Shown piece by piece: positions 26,768-38,422 of a DNA stretch of 64,000 nt. The notes beneath the pieces are model-generated. The model made no database searches. It was not told where the DNA came from and worked only from the letters and a program-made list of their open reading frames with translations. The translations under genes were made by a program, and so were the position numbers. Position 1 is the first letter of the stretch; each line of letters begins with the position of its first letter. This DNA comes from Brevibacterium sp. UCMA 11754. Lineage in GTDB: Bacteria > Actinomycetota > Actinomycetes > Actinomycetales > Brevibacteriaceae. Location: positions 86,189 to 150,188 of the forward strand of contig NZ_JACBOT010000010.1 in the NCBI RefSeq assembly GCF_021532275.1, written 5' to 3'.

Positions 26768-27769
26768 TCAGTGTTCATGTCCTTCGAGCGCAGTGGAGAT
26801 TTCGGTGATGTAGTCGCCCATCCAATCCGCGTAGTGCGCATCGGCCGGCATCGTCTCGCCGAGGTCGACGACCGGAACATCGGAATTCTCAGCCGTGGAT
26901 TTCAGCTGCTCTGCCTGTGGACCTGCCGCTTGAGTATTGTACCCAAGCAGCACCGCCTCGCCCGAGGAAATCTGCTCCTCGGCCTTCTTCAGCACCAGAG
27001 GCGGCACGTCATTGCCCTCTTCCACCGCTTCGAGGAACTCATCGGAGGTGATGTTCTTCAGTCCCATGTCCTCGAACAGCCACAGCGGCACGGGTTCGGT
27101 GGCAGCGACCTCATCTCCATCATGTTGTGCCTTGGCGTCGTCGATCTGCGACTGCAGCTTCTCCAGTGTCTTCTTATAGTCATCCGCGTTGGCTGCGAAG
27201 TCGTCCTTATGCTCAGGCTCAGCCTCGCCGAGGTGGGTTGCGACCTCGTCGACGAGCTTCGTCATCGTGGGGACGGAGTACCAGAGATGTTCGTTGAATT
27301 CCCCGTGTTCATGGGCTTCGTCCTCGCCGTGGTCGTGGGCGTGGCCACCGGCACGGGCTTCCTCGTCACCATGGTCATGGCCCTCATTGCCGACCCCTTC
27401 AGATCCAGGCAGGCCCGAGATCGAGACTGTATCGATGGTGTCGACGTCGACATCGGAGGCCTCGAGCATCGTGGTCATGAACGAGTCGTAGCCGCCGCCG
27501 TTCTGCACCACCAGATCGGCCTTCGACAGCTTCAATCGGTCCTGGGTCGTCGCCTCATAGGAATGAGGGTCCTGGTTGGGATCGTCGATGACAGCGCTCA
27601 CCTTCGCGAAGTCGCCTGCCACCTGCGACACGATGTCGGCGTACACATTGGTCGAAGTGACCACAGAGAGATCAGTGGACCCCGATGCCTGTCCCCCGCA
27701 TCCGCTCAGGGCGGCAACAGTCGTGAGGGCTGCCGCCCCGGATATGAAGCCGACTAGGGAAGAGCGCAT
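26768..27769 (-). CDS. znuA: Zinc-binding lipoprotein (ZnuA-like)
   Basis: A 333-residue cluster A-I solute-binding lipoprotein. A signal peptide ends in the lipobox LSGC. Between residues about 120 and 160 there is a His/Asp/Glu-rich loop (GHDHGDEEARAGGHAHDHGE), the zinc-specific feature of ZnuA proteins, before EHLWYSVPTMTKLVDEV with a metal-binding His. The RBS AAAGG precedes the ATG at 27769. A Zur-like operator is present 35 bp upstream. Confidence 0.95.
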   Translation of the reverse strand: MRSSLVGFISGAAALTTVAALSGCGGQASGSTDLSVVTSTNVYADIVSQVAGDFAKVSAVIDDPNQDPHSYEATTQDRLKLSKADLVVQNGGGYDSFMTTMLEASDVDVDTIDTVSISGLPGSEGVGNEGHDHGDEEARAGGHAHDHGEDEAHEHGEFNEHLWYSVPTMTKLVDEVATHLGEAEPEHKDDFAANADDYKKTLEKLQSQIDDAKAQHDGDEVAATEPVPLWLFEDMGLKNITSDEFLEAVEEGNDVPPLVLKKAEEQISSGEAVLLGYNTQAAGPQAEQLKSTAENSDVPVVDLGETMPADAHYADWMGDYITEISTALEGHEH

Positions 27770-27803
27770 GATGTGCCTTTCAGAACGCAGGTGAGGAGAA
27801 GCG

Positions 27804-27818
27804 TGACAATGACGTTCA
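27804..27818 (-). promoter_or_regulatory. Candidate Zur operator upstream of znuA
   Basis: TGACAATGACGTTCA agrees at 12 of 15 positions with the actinobacterial Zur core TGAAAATGATTTTCA. An AT-rich island with the palindrome ATAAATATTTAT (27849-27860) lies just upstream and probably holds the promoter. The position before a ZnuA gene supports zinc repression. Confidence 0.55.
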
Positions 27819-27930
27819 CACTACTCAACCCGAAGACTCACCACTAATATAAATATTTATATATAGCAACTTGTTTATGTGTCCTCGCCGCGCTCGATCT
27901 GCTCCGAGTTCGAAGACGTTCCGGCAATGC

Positions 27931-27963
27931 CGAACGCCCGAGAGCAAGGCTCCCGGGCGTTCG
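27931..27963 (-). terminator. Terminator after asd
   Basis: CGAACGCCCG pairs with CGGGCGTTCG, with an extra GAGC/GCTC inner stem and one mismatch, 18 bp after the asd stop. Confidence 0.7.
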
Positions 27964-27981
27964 ATACGGCTATTCGACTGT

Positions 27982-30356
<2,375 letters not shown>

Positions 30357-30625
30357 TGCAGTCTCTTCCTTATCGCTGATAAGTTCCGTGCCGGGCGATC
30401 GATTCCATGCTTCCGAACATGGTTGTCTCGTGCTTGCATCGATCAGGATTTCAGCCGTGTCGGCTCTCCGGCACCGTGACCATTGTATGAGGTCAGCCGT
30501 TTCACTTCACCTTCGCCCGTCATTCAGACACTGCTCAGGTCCCCGGGTTCTACGTCGTGGATCCGCTGAGATCCCCGAGCTGCTAACGATCGCGGGCGTT
30601 TCGCCAGTGACGCGTTCTGCTCGTC

Positions 30626-30859
30626 TCAGTCGGGCCGAACGTTGACGGTGAAAAGGTCGCCAGGTTGGCAATCGAGCACTTGGCACAATGCGATGAGCGT
30701 GGAGTATCTGATGGCTTTGGCGCGGTTGTTCTTGAGAACTGAGAGGTTCGCCAAGGACACATCAACAAGCCTCGAGAGCTCAGTCAGACTCAGCCCTCTC
30801 TGCGTCAGCACCGAGTCAAGATGACAGACGACGTGCAGCGACTCGAATTCCTCGACCAT
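30626..30859 (-). CDS. Cro/C1-type HTH regulator of the DUF2975 gene
   Basis: A 77-residue single-domain HTH_3-like protein: LDSVLTQRGLSLTELSRLVDVSLANLSVLKN then IRYSTLIALCQVLDCQPGDLFTV. This is the YozG-like regulator often found with a DUF2975 membrane protein. Its ATG shares one base with the stop of that gene (TGATG). It probably controls the two-gene operon. Confidence 0.9.
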   Translation of the reverse strand: MVEEFESLHVVCHLDSVLTQRGLSLTELSRLVDVSLANLSVLKNNRAKAIRYSTLIALCQVLDCQPGDLFTVNVRPD

Positions 30860-31545
30860 CAGACGAGGCCCTCGAGTTCTTCCTGGGCCTTCTGCCCCGA
30901 CTTGAAACAGCGGCGCAGCAGCTCGGTTCCACCGACGACGCCTAAGAGCACGAACGCCTGGACGGTCGTCACGCCGGGGCCGACATCATCGGCGATGTCG
31001 AGGTCGCGCGAGACCATGTTGCTGCCCAGTACCATGGTGCCGAAGTACACCAAGCATCCGACGGCGATGACGCTCTCGAGCACTCCGAGCGCTTTGATCG
31101 ACCGAGCAGTGAACGGGTCACCTTTGGCGATGTCTCTGATGATGGGAACGATCGATATCGCCGCAACGATGAAGGTGAGGATCAGAGCGATCTTCGCAAT
31201 GAGAAGGAGCACCAATGTTGCGGTTGCCAGATCTGTGGTCGCCACCGTTAACTGTGTCAGACCGCTCAGTGTGGCATCTGCTCCCGGGAAGTCGAGCGTG
31301 GCCACAGCCTCCGACTCGAACTCCAGCGGAAGCCTGATCCTCTCATGAACGAGGCCGGTGATCAGCTCCGTCACGGCATAGATTACGTAGAATCCGATCG
31401 CCAGTCCGACCCAGAGTTCGTAGCCCGTGCCCAGGGCCTTCTGTTTGGCAGTGCCGTCTCCGCGCTTCATCCCACCCTTGAGACTTCCACTGACGGTGTC
31501 GTCTGGCTCCTCGGGCAGTTCGCTGCGTCCGTTTTCCTTTGTCAT
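30859..31545 (-). CDS. DUF2975 membrane protein
   Basis: A 228-residue membrane protein with four helices in the DUF2975 arrangement: ELWVGLAIGFYVIYAVTELI, LVLLLIAKIALILTFIVAAI, GVLESVIAVGCLVYFGTMVL and VQAFVLLGVVGGTELL, with the DIAKGDPFTARSIKAL loop between helices 2 and 3. The hydrophilic N-terminus is about 40 residues. Function unknown; the conserved pairing with a small HTH protein suggests a membrane sensor-regulator unit. Confidence 0.87.
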   Translation of the reverse strand: MTKENGRSELPEEPDDTVSGSLKGGMKRGDGTAKQKALGTGYELWVGLAIGFYVIYAVTELITGLVHERIRLPLEFESEAVATLDFPGADATLSGLTQLTVATTDLATATLVLLLIAKIALILTFIVAAISIVPIIRDIAKGDPFTARSIKALGVLESVIAVGCLVYFGTMVLGSNMVSRDLDIADDVGPGVTTVQAFVLLGVVGGTELLRRCFKSGQKAQEELEGLV

Positions 31546-31630
31546 GATCCCGCCTTCTCTTCGTGGCGTATCCAGGTGGGAACGTCAAGTCTCCGGCCCA
31601 GATCCACCACATCGACTCGCAAATGGTTAT

Positions 31631-31680
31631 CGTTAGTCGATATATCGATAAACAATATACTTCACGATAATCGATATGGT
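31631..31680 (-). promoter_or_regulatory. Candidate operator/promoter of the DUF2975-HTH operon
   Basis: AT-rich DNA with the perfect palindrome TCGATATATCGA (31637-31648) nested in TTATCG...CGATAA and another ATCGATAT copy 20 bp away, 90-130 bp upstream of the DUF2975 start. This looks like tandem operators for the small HTH protein. Confidence 0.45.
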
Positions 31681-31770
31681 GTCAAGGACTGGGATCGAAC
31701 GACTGCTGACGTCAGGAGACGAGCACTGAACAGAGGAGACGATCAGCAGAGGCGGAGCTGTGGAGTCAGA

Positions 31771-32376
31771 TCAGTCCATTTCGCGCCGGCCGGAGAAGGC
31801 TCGGCCGAGCGTGACCTCGTCGGCGTACTCAAGGTCTCCCCCGACGGGCAGTCCCGAGGCCAGCCTGGTCACGGTGACTCCCAACGAGTTGAGCAGGCGC
31901 ACGAGGTAGGTGGCTGTGGCTTCACCCTCGAGGTTCGGGTCGGTGGCGATGACGCATTCTTTGACCTCCCCGTCCTGCAGACGCGGCATCAGCTCTTTGA
32001 TGCGCAGATTGTCGGGACCGACCCCTGCCATGGGATCAATCGCGCCGCCGAGGACGTGATAGAGGCCCCTGTATTCGCGGGTGCGTTCGATGGCGACGAC
32101 ATCCTTCGGCTCCTCGACGACGCAGATCATCGAACGATCGCGACGCGGATCCTGACAGACGGTGCACTCTGCCTCCTCAGAGACATTGCCGCAGATGTCG
32201 CAGAAGCGCACGCGCTTCTTCACTTCGGTCAGGGCCTGCGCCAGAGCGCTGACGTCGGCGGATTCAGATTGGAGAATGTGGAACGCCAGTCGCTGCGCGG
32301 ACTTCGGGCCGATGCCCGGAAGCTTGCCGAATTCTTCGACCAGGTCCTGCAGGGCACCTTCGTAAACCGCGCTCAT
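31771..32376 (-). CDS. recR: Recombination protein RecR
   Basis: A 201-residue RecR: N-terminal HhH ([18 protein letters not shown]), zinc finger [16 protein letters not shown], Toprim domain with [14 protein letters not shown], and the C-terminal Walker B-like part with [20 protein letters not shown]. It works with RecF/RecO in gap repair. The start overlaps dnaX by 4 bp; the ybaB gene usually between them is absent here. Confidence 0.97.
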   Translation of the reverse strand: MSAVYEGALQDLVEEFGKLPGIGPKSAQRLAFHILQSESADVSALAQALTEVKKRVRFCDICGNVSEEAECTVCQDPRRDRSMICVVEEPKDVVAIERTREYRGLYHVLGGAIDPMAGVGPDNLRIKELMPRLQDGEVKECVIATDPNLEGEATATYLVRLLNSLGVTVTRLASGLPVGGDLEYADEVTLGRAFSGRREMD

Positions 32377-35300
32377 ACTTCTCTTTCATCAATGATTTCG
32401 CCGCCGAGGACGCGTGCGATCACGGCCACGCCGATCTGTGGAGCTTCCGAGACGTCGAGGTCCGTCTCCGGATCATATTCGTCTTCGTCGGCACCGGAGC
32501 GTTGGGGCTGAGCACTTGCGCTGTCGTCCACCGCACCGTTTCCGGGCAATGAGCCGTTGGCATCCTGCGGGTACGCGTTTGCTCCGGTCTGGGCCGGTTG
32601 CTGTGGGGTGGCGCCTCCGTGCTTCTCGGCCAGAGCAGCGAAACGGGATTTGAATGGCTTCGCGCCCCCGTGTCCCTGAGGTCGCGAGGACTGTGCCGAT
32701 TGAGCCTGCGGCTGCGAGTGCGAAGTGGGCTGTGCCGCAGAATCCGACAGTCCCATGTCCCCTTCCGCGTAGTCACCGAGGAAGTCGAGATCATCATCCT
32801 CTGGAGGAGGAACCACCAGCGCTCCGACTTCCACAGCTCCCGAACCCGCGCTCGTGGACTCGTCGACCGGATCGTTCGACGAAGCCTCGCCGTCTGGGGA
32901 ACCACCGAGGTTCGGGGCACCATTGTTCCGGTCGCTATCGCTGCGGGCACCGGCGTTCGGGACGCCAGCGCTCGGAGCACCAGCGTTCGGGTCGCCAGCA
33001 CTTGGCCCATCGTGCCAGGTCGGCTCCTCCCACCGTGGCTGCACATACTCCATGGGTGCGTCCGGTGTCGTATGTGATGTGGTGGGCGCCGGTGATGTGG
33101 TGTGCGCCAGTGGATCACCATCCGATTGCTGATCGGTCGCATGGTCGGAAGGGCCGCTGAAGAAGTCATCGTCCGAGAGATCGGGCACGACGATATCCGA
33201 ATCCGCCGCTGGATCGTCAGGCTCTGCTGCCTCCCGGGCTGGCTCGTCGATCATCGGATCGTTGGACTCCGACAGCCCCTGGGATTCTGTAGATTCCTCT
33301 GGATCTTCGGACGCCGCCGGTTCGTCGACCCGTTGCGATTGTTCGGCCGACCCGGCGAGACCGTCCGGGCCGGGCTGTTCACCCAACGTGAACTCTTCAC
33401 TCGAGCCGGGTTTTCCTGCTGGTCCAGAGTGGCGGCCTGAATCGTCGTCGGCCTGAACGGGTACATCCGTTGAGGTGTCGGGGTCGGAGTCAGTCGGTGA
33501 CTGTGGAGCTTCGTGTGACGCCGGCTGTTCTCCCTCCTCGTCGTCGGACCAAGGACCTTGAGGAGACCCGCTGGTCTCCCAGAATTTCTCGTGATCAACC
33601 TGCGGCTTGTCGACCTCTCGAGTGCCGACGACCGCGGCGACTTCCTGAGGGCTGGGTCGCCTCTGTGTGGGAGCCTGCCCCCGATTGCTGGCCGCCTCAT
33701 TCGCCACCGGTGCCGAGTCGCCCTTGCCACCGCTTCCGCGCCCGGCATCCGCCTGACTCGAATTTCCACCTATACGACCGACGTCGCCGATATCGATGCG
33801 AGCTTGGATGCCGAGGACATCATTGATCGCCATCGCCAGCTTCGCTGCGTGGTCTCTCTGCTGGAAGCCCTGGACGGAACCGGCGTTGTTGAATCCGAGG
33901 TAGACGACACCCTCAGAGAACGACTGCGGGATCGCATTCGCAGCAATGATCGCCCTGGTCAGGCGACTGCGTTTCTCGACTGCCGCGAGGATGCTCGGCC
34001 AGGCCCGTCGAATGGCTTCGATCTCGCCACCGATGTTGCCCGCACCGGCCACGGCGACGCTTTCCGGAGCAGAGCCAGCGCCTGGGGCTGATTCCTGAGA
34101 TGGCGCACTGACTTCAGGCTCACGCTGCGCTCGAGGTTCCTGTGCAGGTCGGGCCTGCCCTGCCTCATTATGAGGCGCCTGAGCCTGGTTCTGGGGTGCT
34201 TGCGCCTGGGCAGTCTGCTCCTGCGGTGCAGTTTCGACCACGGGCTGCTCTTCACGAGGTTCCGCTTCTGCGGCTGCGTTCACTGACGGTGATGGATCTG
34301 GAGTCGAGCGCGGTGGCTCGTTGAGCATGGATTCCGCAGCGACAGCCATCTCGGCGAGGTCGTCGAAATCATCATGCGGTGCTTGACTTGAGGGCTGTGC
34401 AGCGGGAGCCTGCGCAGGCTGTGCCGAAGCTGCCTGTGCCGAACTCGACGGCGCAGCTTCTCGCTGCTGGGCACCGGCAACCGGCTGGGCAGTGTTGTCC
34501 TGCACTCCATACTGCGGGGCCGGCGGAATGTTTGCGGCCGTTCCCGATGCGGACATGCCGATCCGACGTTCCATCCGTTCGACACGGCTGAGCACGGCAT
34601 CGCGGCTGCGGCCCGAACCGGGCAGAAGAATACGCGCACAGATCAGCTCGAGCTGCAACCTCGGCGAGGTTGCTCCTGACATTTCGGTCAGACCCTGGTT
34701 GAGAAGGTCGGCGGCACGCGAGAGTTCGCCCTGGCCGAACCCTCTGGCCTGCAGAGTCAGCCGTTCGAGGCGGTCGGGAGGGACCTCAGGCAGGAAGGCA
34801 TGAGCGGCTTCAGGAGCAGCATTGATGACGATGAGGTCGCGCATGCGCTCGAGCAGGTCCTCAACGAAGCGACGCGGATCCTGACCGGACTCGATGACAC
34901 GTTCGACGGCCCGGTACACCCCGCCGCCGTCACCGGCGGAGAACGCATCGACGATGTCGGACAGCAGGGAGTCAGGAGTGTAGCCCAACAGTGCGATGGC
35001 TCCGGCGTAGTCGACACCGTCGGGACCCGAACCGGCAATGAGCTGGTCGAGGACGGACAGGGTGTCACGCACGGAACCGCCGCCGGCGCGCACGACGAGC
35101 GGCAGCACACCCTTGGCGACCTGCACACCTTCGCGGTTGCACAGATCTTCCATGTAGTTGCCCAGTGCCTCGGGCGGAACCAACCGGAACGGGTAATGAT
35201 GGGTCCGCGAGCGGATCGTGCCGATGACCTTCTCGGGCTCGGTCGTCGCGAAGATGAACTTGATGTGAGGCGGCGGCTCTTCGACGATCTTGAGCAGAGC

Positions 35301-35714
35301 ATTGAAGCCCTGCGAGGTCACCATATGAGCCTCATCGAGGATGAAGACCTTGTACCGGTCACGTGCCGGGGCATAGATCGCACGCTCACGCAGGTCACGG
35401 GCATCGTCGACACCGTTGTGGCTGGCCGCGTCGATCTCCACGACGTCGAGGGATCCCGGGCCGCCGTTGGCCAGGTCCTCACAGCTCGGACACTCACCGC
35501 AGGGCACAGGAGTCGGGCCCTTGGCACAGTTGAGGCACCTCGCCAGGATCCGAGCCGAGGTGGTCTTGCCGCAGCCTCGGGGGCCGGAGAACAGATAGGC
35601 ATGGTTGATGCGGCCACGTTCGATCGCGGCCTTCAGCGGATCGGTCACATGCTCTTGACCGATGACCTCATCGAAGGTCTCTGGGCGGTATCTTCTGTAC
35701 AGTGCGGTGGACAC
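32373..35714 (-). CDS. dnaX: DNA polymerase III subunit gamma/tau
   Basis: A 1113-residue clamp-loader protein. The AAA+ part has Walker [10 protein letters not shown] (residues 44-52), a zinc module with C60/C63, C72, C75 and C78, Walker B FILDEAHM and SRC-type sensor region ([15 protein letters not shown]). Domain III follows to about residue 370. The remaining 700 residues are rich in Ala, Gln, Glu, Pro and Ser, with a small folded island around 545-640 ([24 protein letters not shown]) that resembles the domain V/psi- or alpha-binding region, and a tail with [19 protein letters not shown] repeats. It is longer than E. coli tau (643) and M. tuberculosis DnaX (578). Confidence 0.95.
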   Translation of the reverse strand: MSTALYRRYRPETFDEVIGQEHVTDPLKAAIERGRINHAYLFSGPRGCGKTTSARILARCLNCAKGPTPVPCGECPSCEDLANGGPGSLDVVEIDAASHNGVDDARDLRERAIYAPARDRYKVFILDEAHMVTSQGFNALLKIVEEPPPHIKFIFATTEPEKVIGTIRSRTHHYPFRLVPPEALGNYMEDLCNREGVQVAKGVLPLVVRAGGGSVRDTLSVLDQLIAGSGPDGVDYAGAIALLGYTPDSLLSDIVDAFSAGDGGGVYRAVERVIESGQDPRRFVEDLLERMRDLIVINAAPEAAHAFLPEVPPDRLERLTLQARGFGQGELSRAADLLNQGLTEMSGATSPRLQLELICARILLPGSGRSRDAVLSRVERMERRIGMSASGTAANIPPAPQYGVQDNTAQPVAGAQQREAAPSSSAQAASAQPAQAPAAQPSSQAPHDDFDDLAEMAVAAESMLNEPPRSTPDPSPSVNAAAEAEPREEQPVVETAPQEQTAQAQAPQNQAQAPHNEAGQARPAQEPRAQREPEVSAPSQESAPGAGSAPESVAVAGAGNIGGEIEAIRRAWPSILAAVEKRSRLTRAIIAANAIPQSFSEGVVYLGFNNAGSVQGFQQRDHAAKLAMAINDVLGIQARIDIGDVGRIGGNSSQADAGRGSGGKGDSAPVANEAASNRGQAPTQRRPSPQEVAAVVGTREVDKPQVDHEKFWETSGSPQGPWSDDEEGEQPASHEAPQSPTDSDPDTSTDVPVQADDDSGRHSGPAGKPGSSEEFTLGEQPGPDGLAGSAEQSQRVDEPAASEDPEESTESQGLSESNDPMIDEPAREAAEPDDPAADSDIVVPDLSDDDFFSGPSDHATDQQSDGDPLAHTTSPAPTTSHTTPDAPMEYVQPRWEEPTWHDGPSAGDPNAGAPSAGVPNAGARSDSDRNNGAPNLGGSPDGEASSNDPVDESTSAGSGAVEVGALVVPPPEDDDLDFLGDYAEGDMGLSDSAAQPTSHSQPQAQSAQSSRPQGHGGAKPFKSRFAALAEKHGGATPQQPAQTGANAYPQDANGSLPGNGAVDDSASAQPQRSGADEDEYDPETDLDVSEAPQIGVAVIARVLGGEIIDEREV

Positions 35715-35852
35715 GCCCCTAGCCTAATGCCAACGGCTGACACGACACACGGACCGTTCCTCGACGCCATGGTGACCTGGAACCCATCGCCGCGCCCGAT
35801 GCCCGATGCAGTCCGTTGTAAGCGGCGGTGCGAATCGGGCACGATAGAGACT

Positions 35853-36521
35853 ATGAGCCACTCCACCCCCGATTCCCCCGACAACTCCCCTGCCGAAAAC
35901 GACCCCGCGAAGACCTACCGCATCGGACACAAAGAGCGCGACGAAGCGATCGAAGTCCTGCGCGAAGCCGCCGGCGACGGCCGGATCACGGTTGAGGAAC
36001 TCGACGAGCGCATGGAGAAGGTCCATGCCGCCCGGTTCCCGATCGATCTCGACGAGGTCCTCTCCGACCTCACCACCGATCTGCCCTCCGATCGCTTCCG
36101 TCCCGGCGCCTCTCTCACCCGATCGACTCCCGCAGGGCAGGCCATCGAGACGGGAGAGCCATTGGTCATCAAGGCCGGCTGGGAGAATGAGCTCCGGCGC
36201 GCCAAATGGCAGGTCCCTCCCTATATCCGGTGCCACCCGACAGGGGCGAACATCGAACTGAACTTCCTCGAGGTCGAGACCGGCCTCGAGGTCATCGATG
36301 TCGAAGTCGTCGCCGGCATGGGGTCTGTGATCGTCGTCATCCCCGATGACTGGGCCGTCAACATCGACTCCCTGTCCAAATCATGGGGTTCGGTGAAGTC
36401 CGTGGTCAACGCCGTTCCAGAGGGCCGCAAGCCGATCATCCGAGTCACCGGTTCGGTCGGCATGGGTTCCTTCCGCGCCCGTTTCGCGAATTTCCTCGAC
36501 CGCCGTCGGATGGCCAAGTGA
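35853..36521 (+). CDS. DUF1707 (SHOCT-like) protein
   Basis: A 222-residue protein from ATG 35853. The DUF1707 segment is YRIGHKERDEAIEVLREAAGDGRITVEELDERMEKV, followed by a DUF4870/LiaF-C-like beta region (IELNFLEVETGLEVIDVEVVAGMGSVIVVIPDDW) that resembles cell-wall-stress LiaF-type C-terminal domains. It has no membrane helix. Divergent from dnaX. The family is typically involved in envelope stress sensing; this is inference. Confidence 0.85.
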   Translation: MSHSTPDSPDNSPAENDPAKTYRIGHKERDEAIEVLREAAGDGRITVEELDERMEKVHAARFPIDLDEVLSDLTTDLPSDRFRPGASLTRSTPAGQAIETGEPLVIKAGWENELRRAKWQVPPYIRCHPTGANIELNFLEVETGLEVIDVEVVAGMGSVIVVIPDDWAVNIDSLSKSWGSVKSVVNAVPEGRKPIIRVTGSVGMGSFRARFANFLDRRRMAK

Positions 36522-36709
36522 TGGAACCCGGTCTCGGCGCGGTCATCTTCCTCATCCTGGCCATCATCGTGGTCGTCAGTGTGGGTGCCTTCCTCGTCTA
36601 CCGGGTGATGAATCGTCCCGATGCGCACATCGGCTCGCGCCTTCCCAAAGACGATCCCCCCGCCGAGGCGGGACCTGAGGACGGCAGGGACTCGCACCGA
36701 AATCCTTGA
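36521..36709 (+). CDS. Small single-pass membrane protein
   Basis: A 62-residue protein starting at an ATG that shares one base with the DUF1707 gene stop (TGATG), so it is likely translationally coupled. It has one N-terminal membrane helix (GAVIFLILAIIVVVSVGAFLVY) and a polar acidic tail. No family recognised. It may be the membrane partner of the DUF1707 protein. Confidence 0.7.
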   Translation: MEPGLGAVIFLILAIIVVVSVGAFLVYRVMNRPDAHIGSRLPKDDPPAEAGPEDGRDSHRNP

Positions 36710-36740
36710 AATCCGTGTCGGGCCATGGTCGACTCGTGAC

Positions 36741-37766
36741 ATGGTCGATGTCCGGATCACCCGCATCGAGCCCGACGATGTCGACGGGCTCACGCGTTGG
36801 CACGGCCTCATGCGTGAGGCCTACACTGCTGATCGAACCGCACCCTGGTGGCAGAGTCTCGAATCCACCCTCACCCAGTTCGCCCACCCGCGTTCGGACA
36901 AGGTGGACATTGCACTCCTGGCCCACCTCGGCGAGGAGGCCATCGGCGGTGCGGAGATCAACATCGTCACCGATGCTCCCGCCGATGTCGAGATCGGGGT
37001 TGTGCCCGACCGCCGGCGCCGGGGTCACGGTACCTCGATAGCCGGAGTCGTCGAGGAACTGCTGCGCGGGCGCACGGAGCTGGTCCAGACCGAGACCTAC
37101 TGCCCGGAGGGCGTTGCCTTCGCTCAAACCCAGGGCCTGCGCATCGGCAACCAGGAACATCGCTTCCTGCTCGACCTGCCGGCCTACCTGCACGACGATG
37201 CGAACCGTTACAAGAACCCGGATGCGAAGTCGCGTCTGACCGCAGCGCCCGATCCTTCCCTGTCGATCACCTCGTGGATCGGGCGCTGCCCGGACGAAGC
37301 GGTCGAGGATTGGGCGAGGCTGCGTGAACAGATGGACGAGGATGTCCCCGTCGGCGAACTCACTCGCACCCTCAAACATGCCGGTGCGAGCGCCATCCGC
37401 ACCCATGAGGAGCGGATGGCGGAGCAGGGCTGGATCCTCGTCAGCTCGATCGCGCACATCGACGACGATTCCAGCGGGCCTGCCCCTGTCGGCTATACGG
37501 AGATCATGGTCTCCCGCCACGAACCGGACATCGTCATCCAGGAGGACACCTTCGTCGACGGTGCGTATCGCGGTCGCGGCATCGGACGCGGACTCAAGGT
37601 CGCGAACATGCGCCAGCTCCACGACATCCCGGAGGCCGCCCAGGCTTCATGGGTCCAGACCTACACAGCGGCGGGCAACGGGCCGATGCACGCGCTCAAC
37701 CGGGATCTCGGCTTCTTCTCTGCGGATTCCATGACCGCGCTCGAGGGACGTTTCGACTACAGTTGA
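36741..37766 (+). CDS. Tandem GNAT-family acetyltransferase
   Basis: A 341-residue protein with two GNAT domains. The first has IGVVPDRRRRGHGTSIAGVV (acetyl-CoA loop RRxGHG) around residue 95; the second has VDGAYRGRGIGRGLKVANM (RGRGIG) near residue 275 and ends with NRDLGFF. The start ATG at 36741 is 31 bp after the small membrane protein gene. Its fold is like MshD-type double GNATs but the context is different, so mycothiol synthesis is not supported. Substrate unknown. Confidence 0.87.
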   Translation: MVDVRITRIEPDDVDGLTRWHGLMREAYTADRTAPWWQSLESTLTQFAHPRSDKVDIALLAHLGEEAIGGAEINIVTDAPADVEIGVVPDRRRRGHGTSIAGVVEELLRGRTELVQTETYCPEGVAFAQTQGLRIGNQEHRFLLDLPAYLHDDANRYKNPDAKSRLTAAPDPSLSITSWIGRCPDEAVEDWARLREQMDEDVPVGELTRTLKHAGASAIRTHEERMAEQGWILVSSIAHIDDDSSGPAPVGYTEIMVSRHEPDIVIQEDTFVDGAYRGRGIGRGLKVANMRQLHDIPEAAQASWVQTYTAAGNGPMHALNRDLGFFSADSMTALEGRFDYS

Positions 37767-37789
37767 GTGTGAAAGTTCCGGCTAACTGA

Positions 37790-38422
37790 GTGAAGCAGGC
37801 ACCCGTGTCCTCCAACATCCTCATCACCGTCTTGGTGTTCATCGTCGTCGTCATCATCACGGTGATCATCGTCCGCAGGCGCGCCGCGAGCCGCCGCAAG
37901 TTCGAAGAGAACGCGGCCGCACCCCGCCGGCCGCAGGATCCGTTCGCCCCCGAACAGAACACCGGCGGGGATCCGGAGACGATCAAGGCCGGCGACCTGC
38001 TCGAATTCGGCAATGAGAAGTTCTTCGTCCGCGGCTCCCTGCGCATCTCCGAGGGCGGCTACGACTGGGCCGAGCACTTCTTCCAGGCAGACCAGTCCGC
38101 CACCCGCCTGTGGCTGACCGTCGAGAAGGATCCCGACCTGCAGGTCTCCCGGTGGAGTGATCGCCCCGAGCTCGACATCGAGCCCAAGGCGAAGACCATC
38201 ACGATCGAGGGCACCGAGTACAAACTCGTCGAGCACGGGACCGCCTCCTACCGCTCCGAGGGCACCACCGGCCTGAATCAGAAGGGCGGCGTGGACTACG
38301 TCGACTACGAGTCCGATGACCACAAGCTGCTCGCCTTCGAACGCTTCGACCACGGCCGCTGGGAAGTGAGCACCGGCGAATCGATCCCGGTCGGCTCCTT
38401 CACCATCTACTCGGGCAGCTGA
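37790..38422 (+). CDS. DUF4178 domain protein, membrane anchored
   Basis: A 210-residue protein starting at GTG 37790. N-terminal membrane helix (ILITVLVFIVVVIITVIIV), then an all-beta DUF4178 domain (GDLLEFGNEKFFVRGSLRISEGGYDWAEHFF ... YDWAEHF is the family hallmark). First gene of a tightly packed set with DUF2617, a Gly-rich protein, DUF350 and an aminopropyltransferase-like protein. In other bacteria DUF4178 occurs with DUF350 and polyamine enzymes; function remains unknown. Confidence 0.88.
   Translation: MKQAPVSSNILITVLVFIVVVIITVIIVRRRAASRRKFEENAAAPRRPQDPFAPEQNTGGDPETIKAGDLLEFGNEKFFVRGSLRISEGGYDWAEHFFQADQSATRLWLTVEKDPDLQVSRWSDRPELDIEPKAKTITIEGTEYKLVEHGTASYRSEGTTGLNQKGGVDYVDYESDDHKLLAFERFDHGRWEVSTGESIPVGSFTIYSGS

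Noticed and set aside
30357..30625. Lysine-type attenuator or riboswitch upstream of ask
   Set aside because: Only a short CTTATC-GCT-GATAAG hairpin is present (30369-30383); no riboswitch core or leader peptide was recognisable.
34800..35852. Plus-strand open frame continuous with the DUF1707 gene and antisense to dnaX
   Set aside because: The first 350 codons have no domain and mirror dnaX codons; the real start at 35853 begins the DUF1707 homology.
36741..37766. Tandem GNAT protein as mycothiol synthase MshD
   Set aside because: Two GNAT domains agree, but the length and context differ and specific MshD residues could not be recognised.
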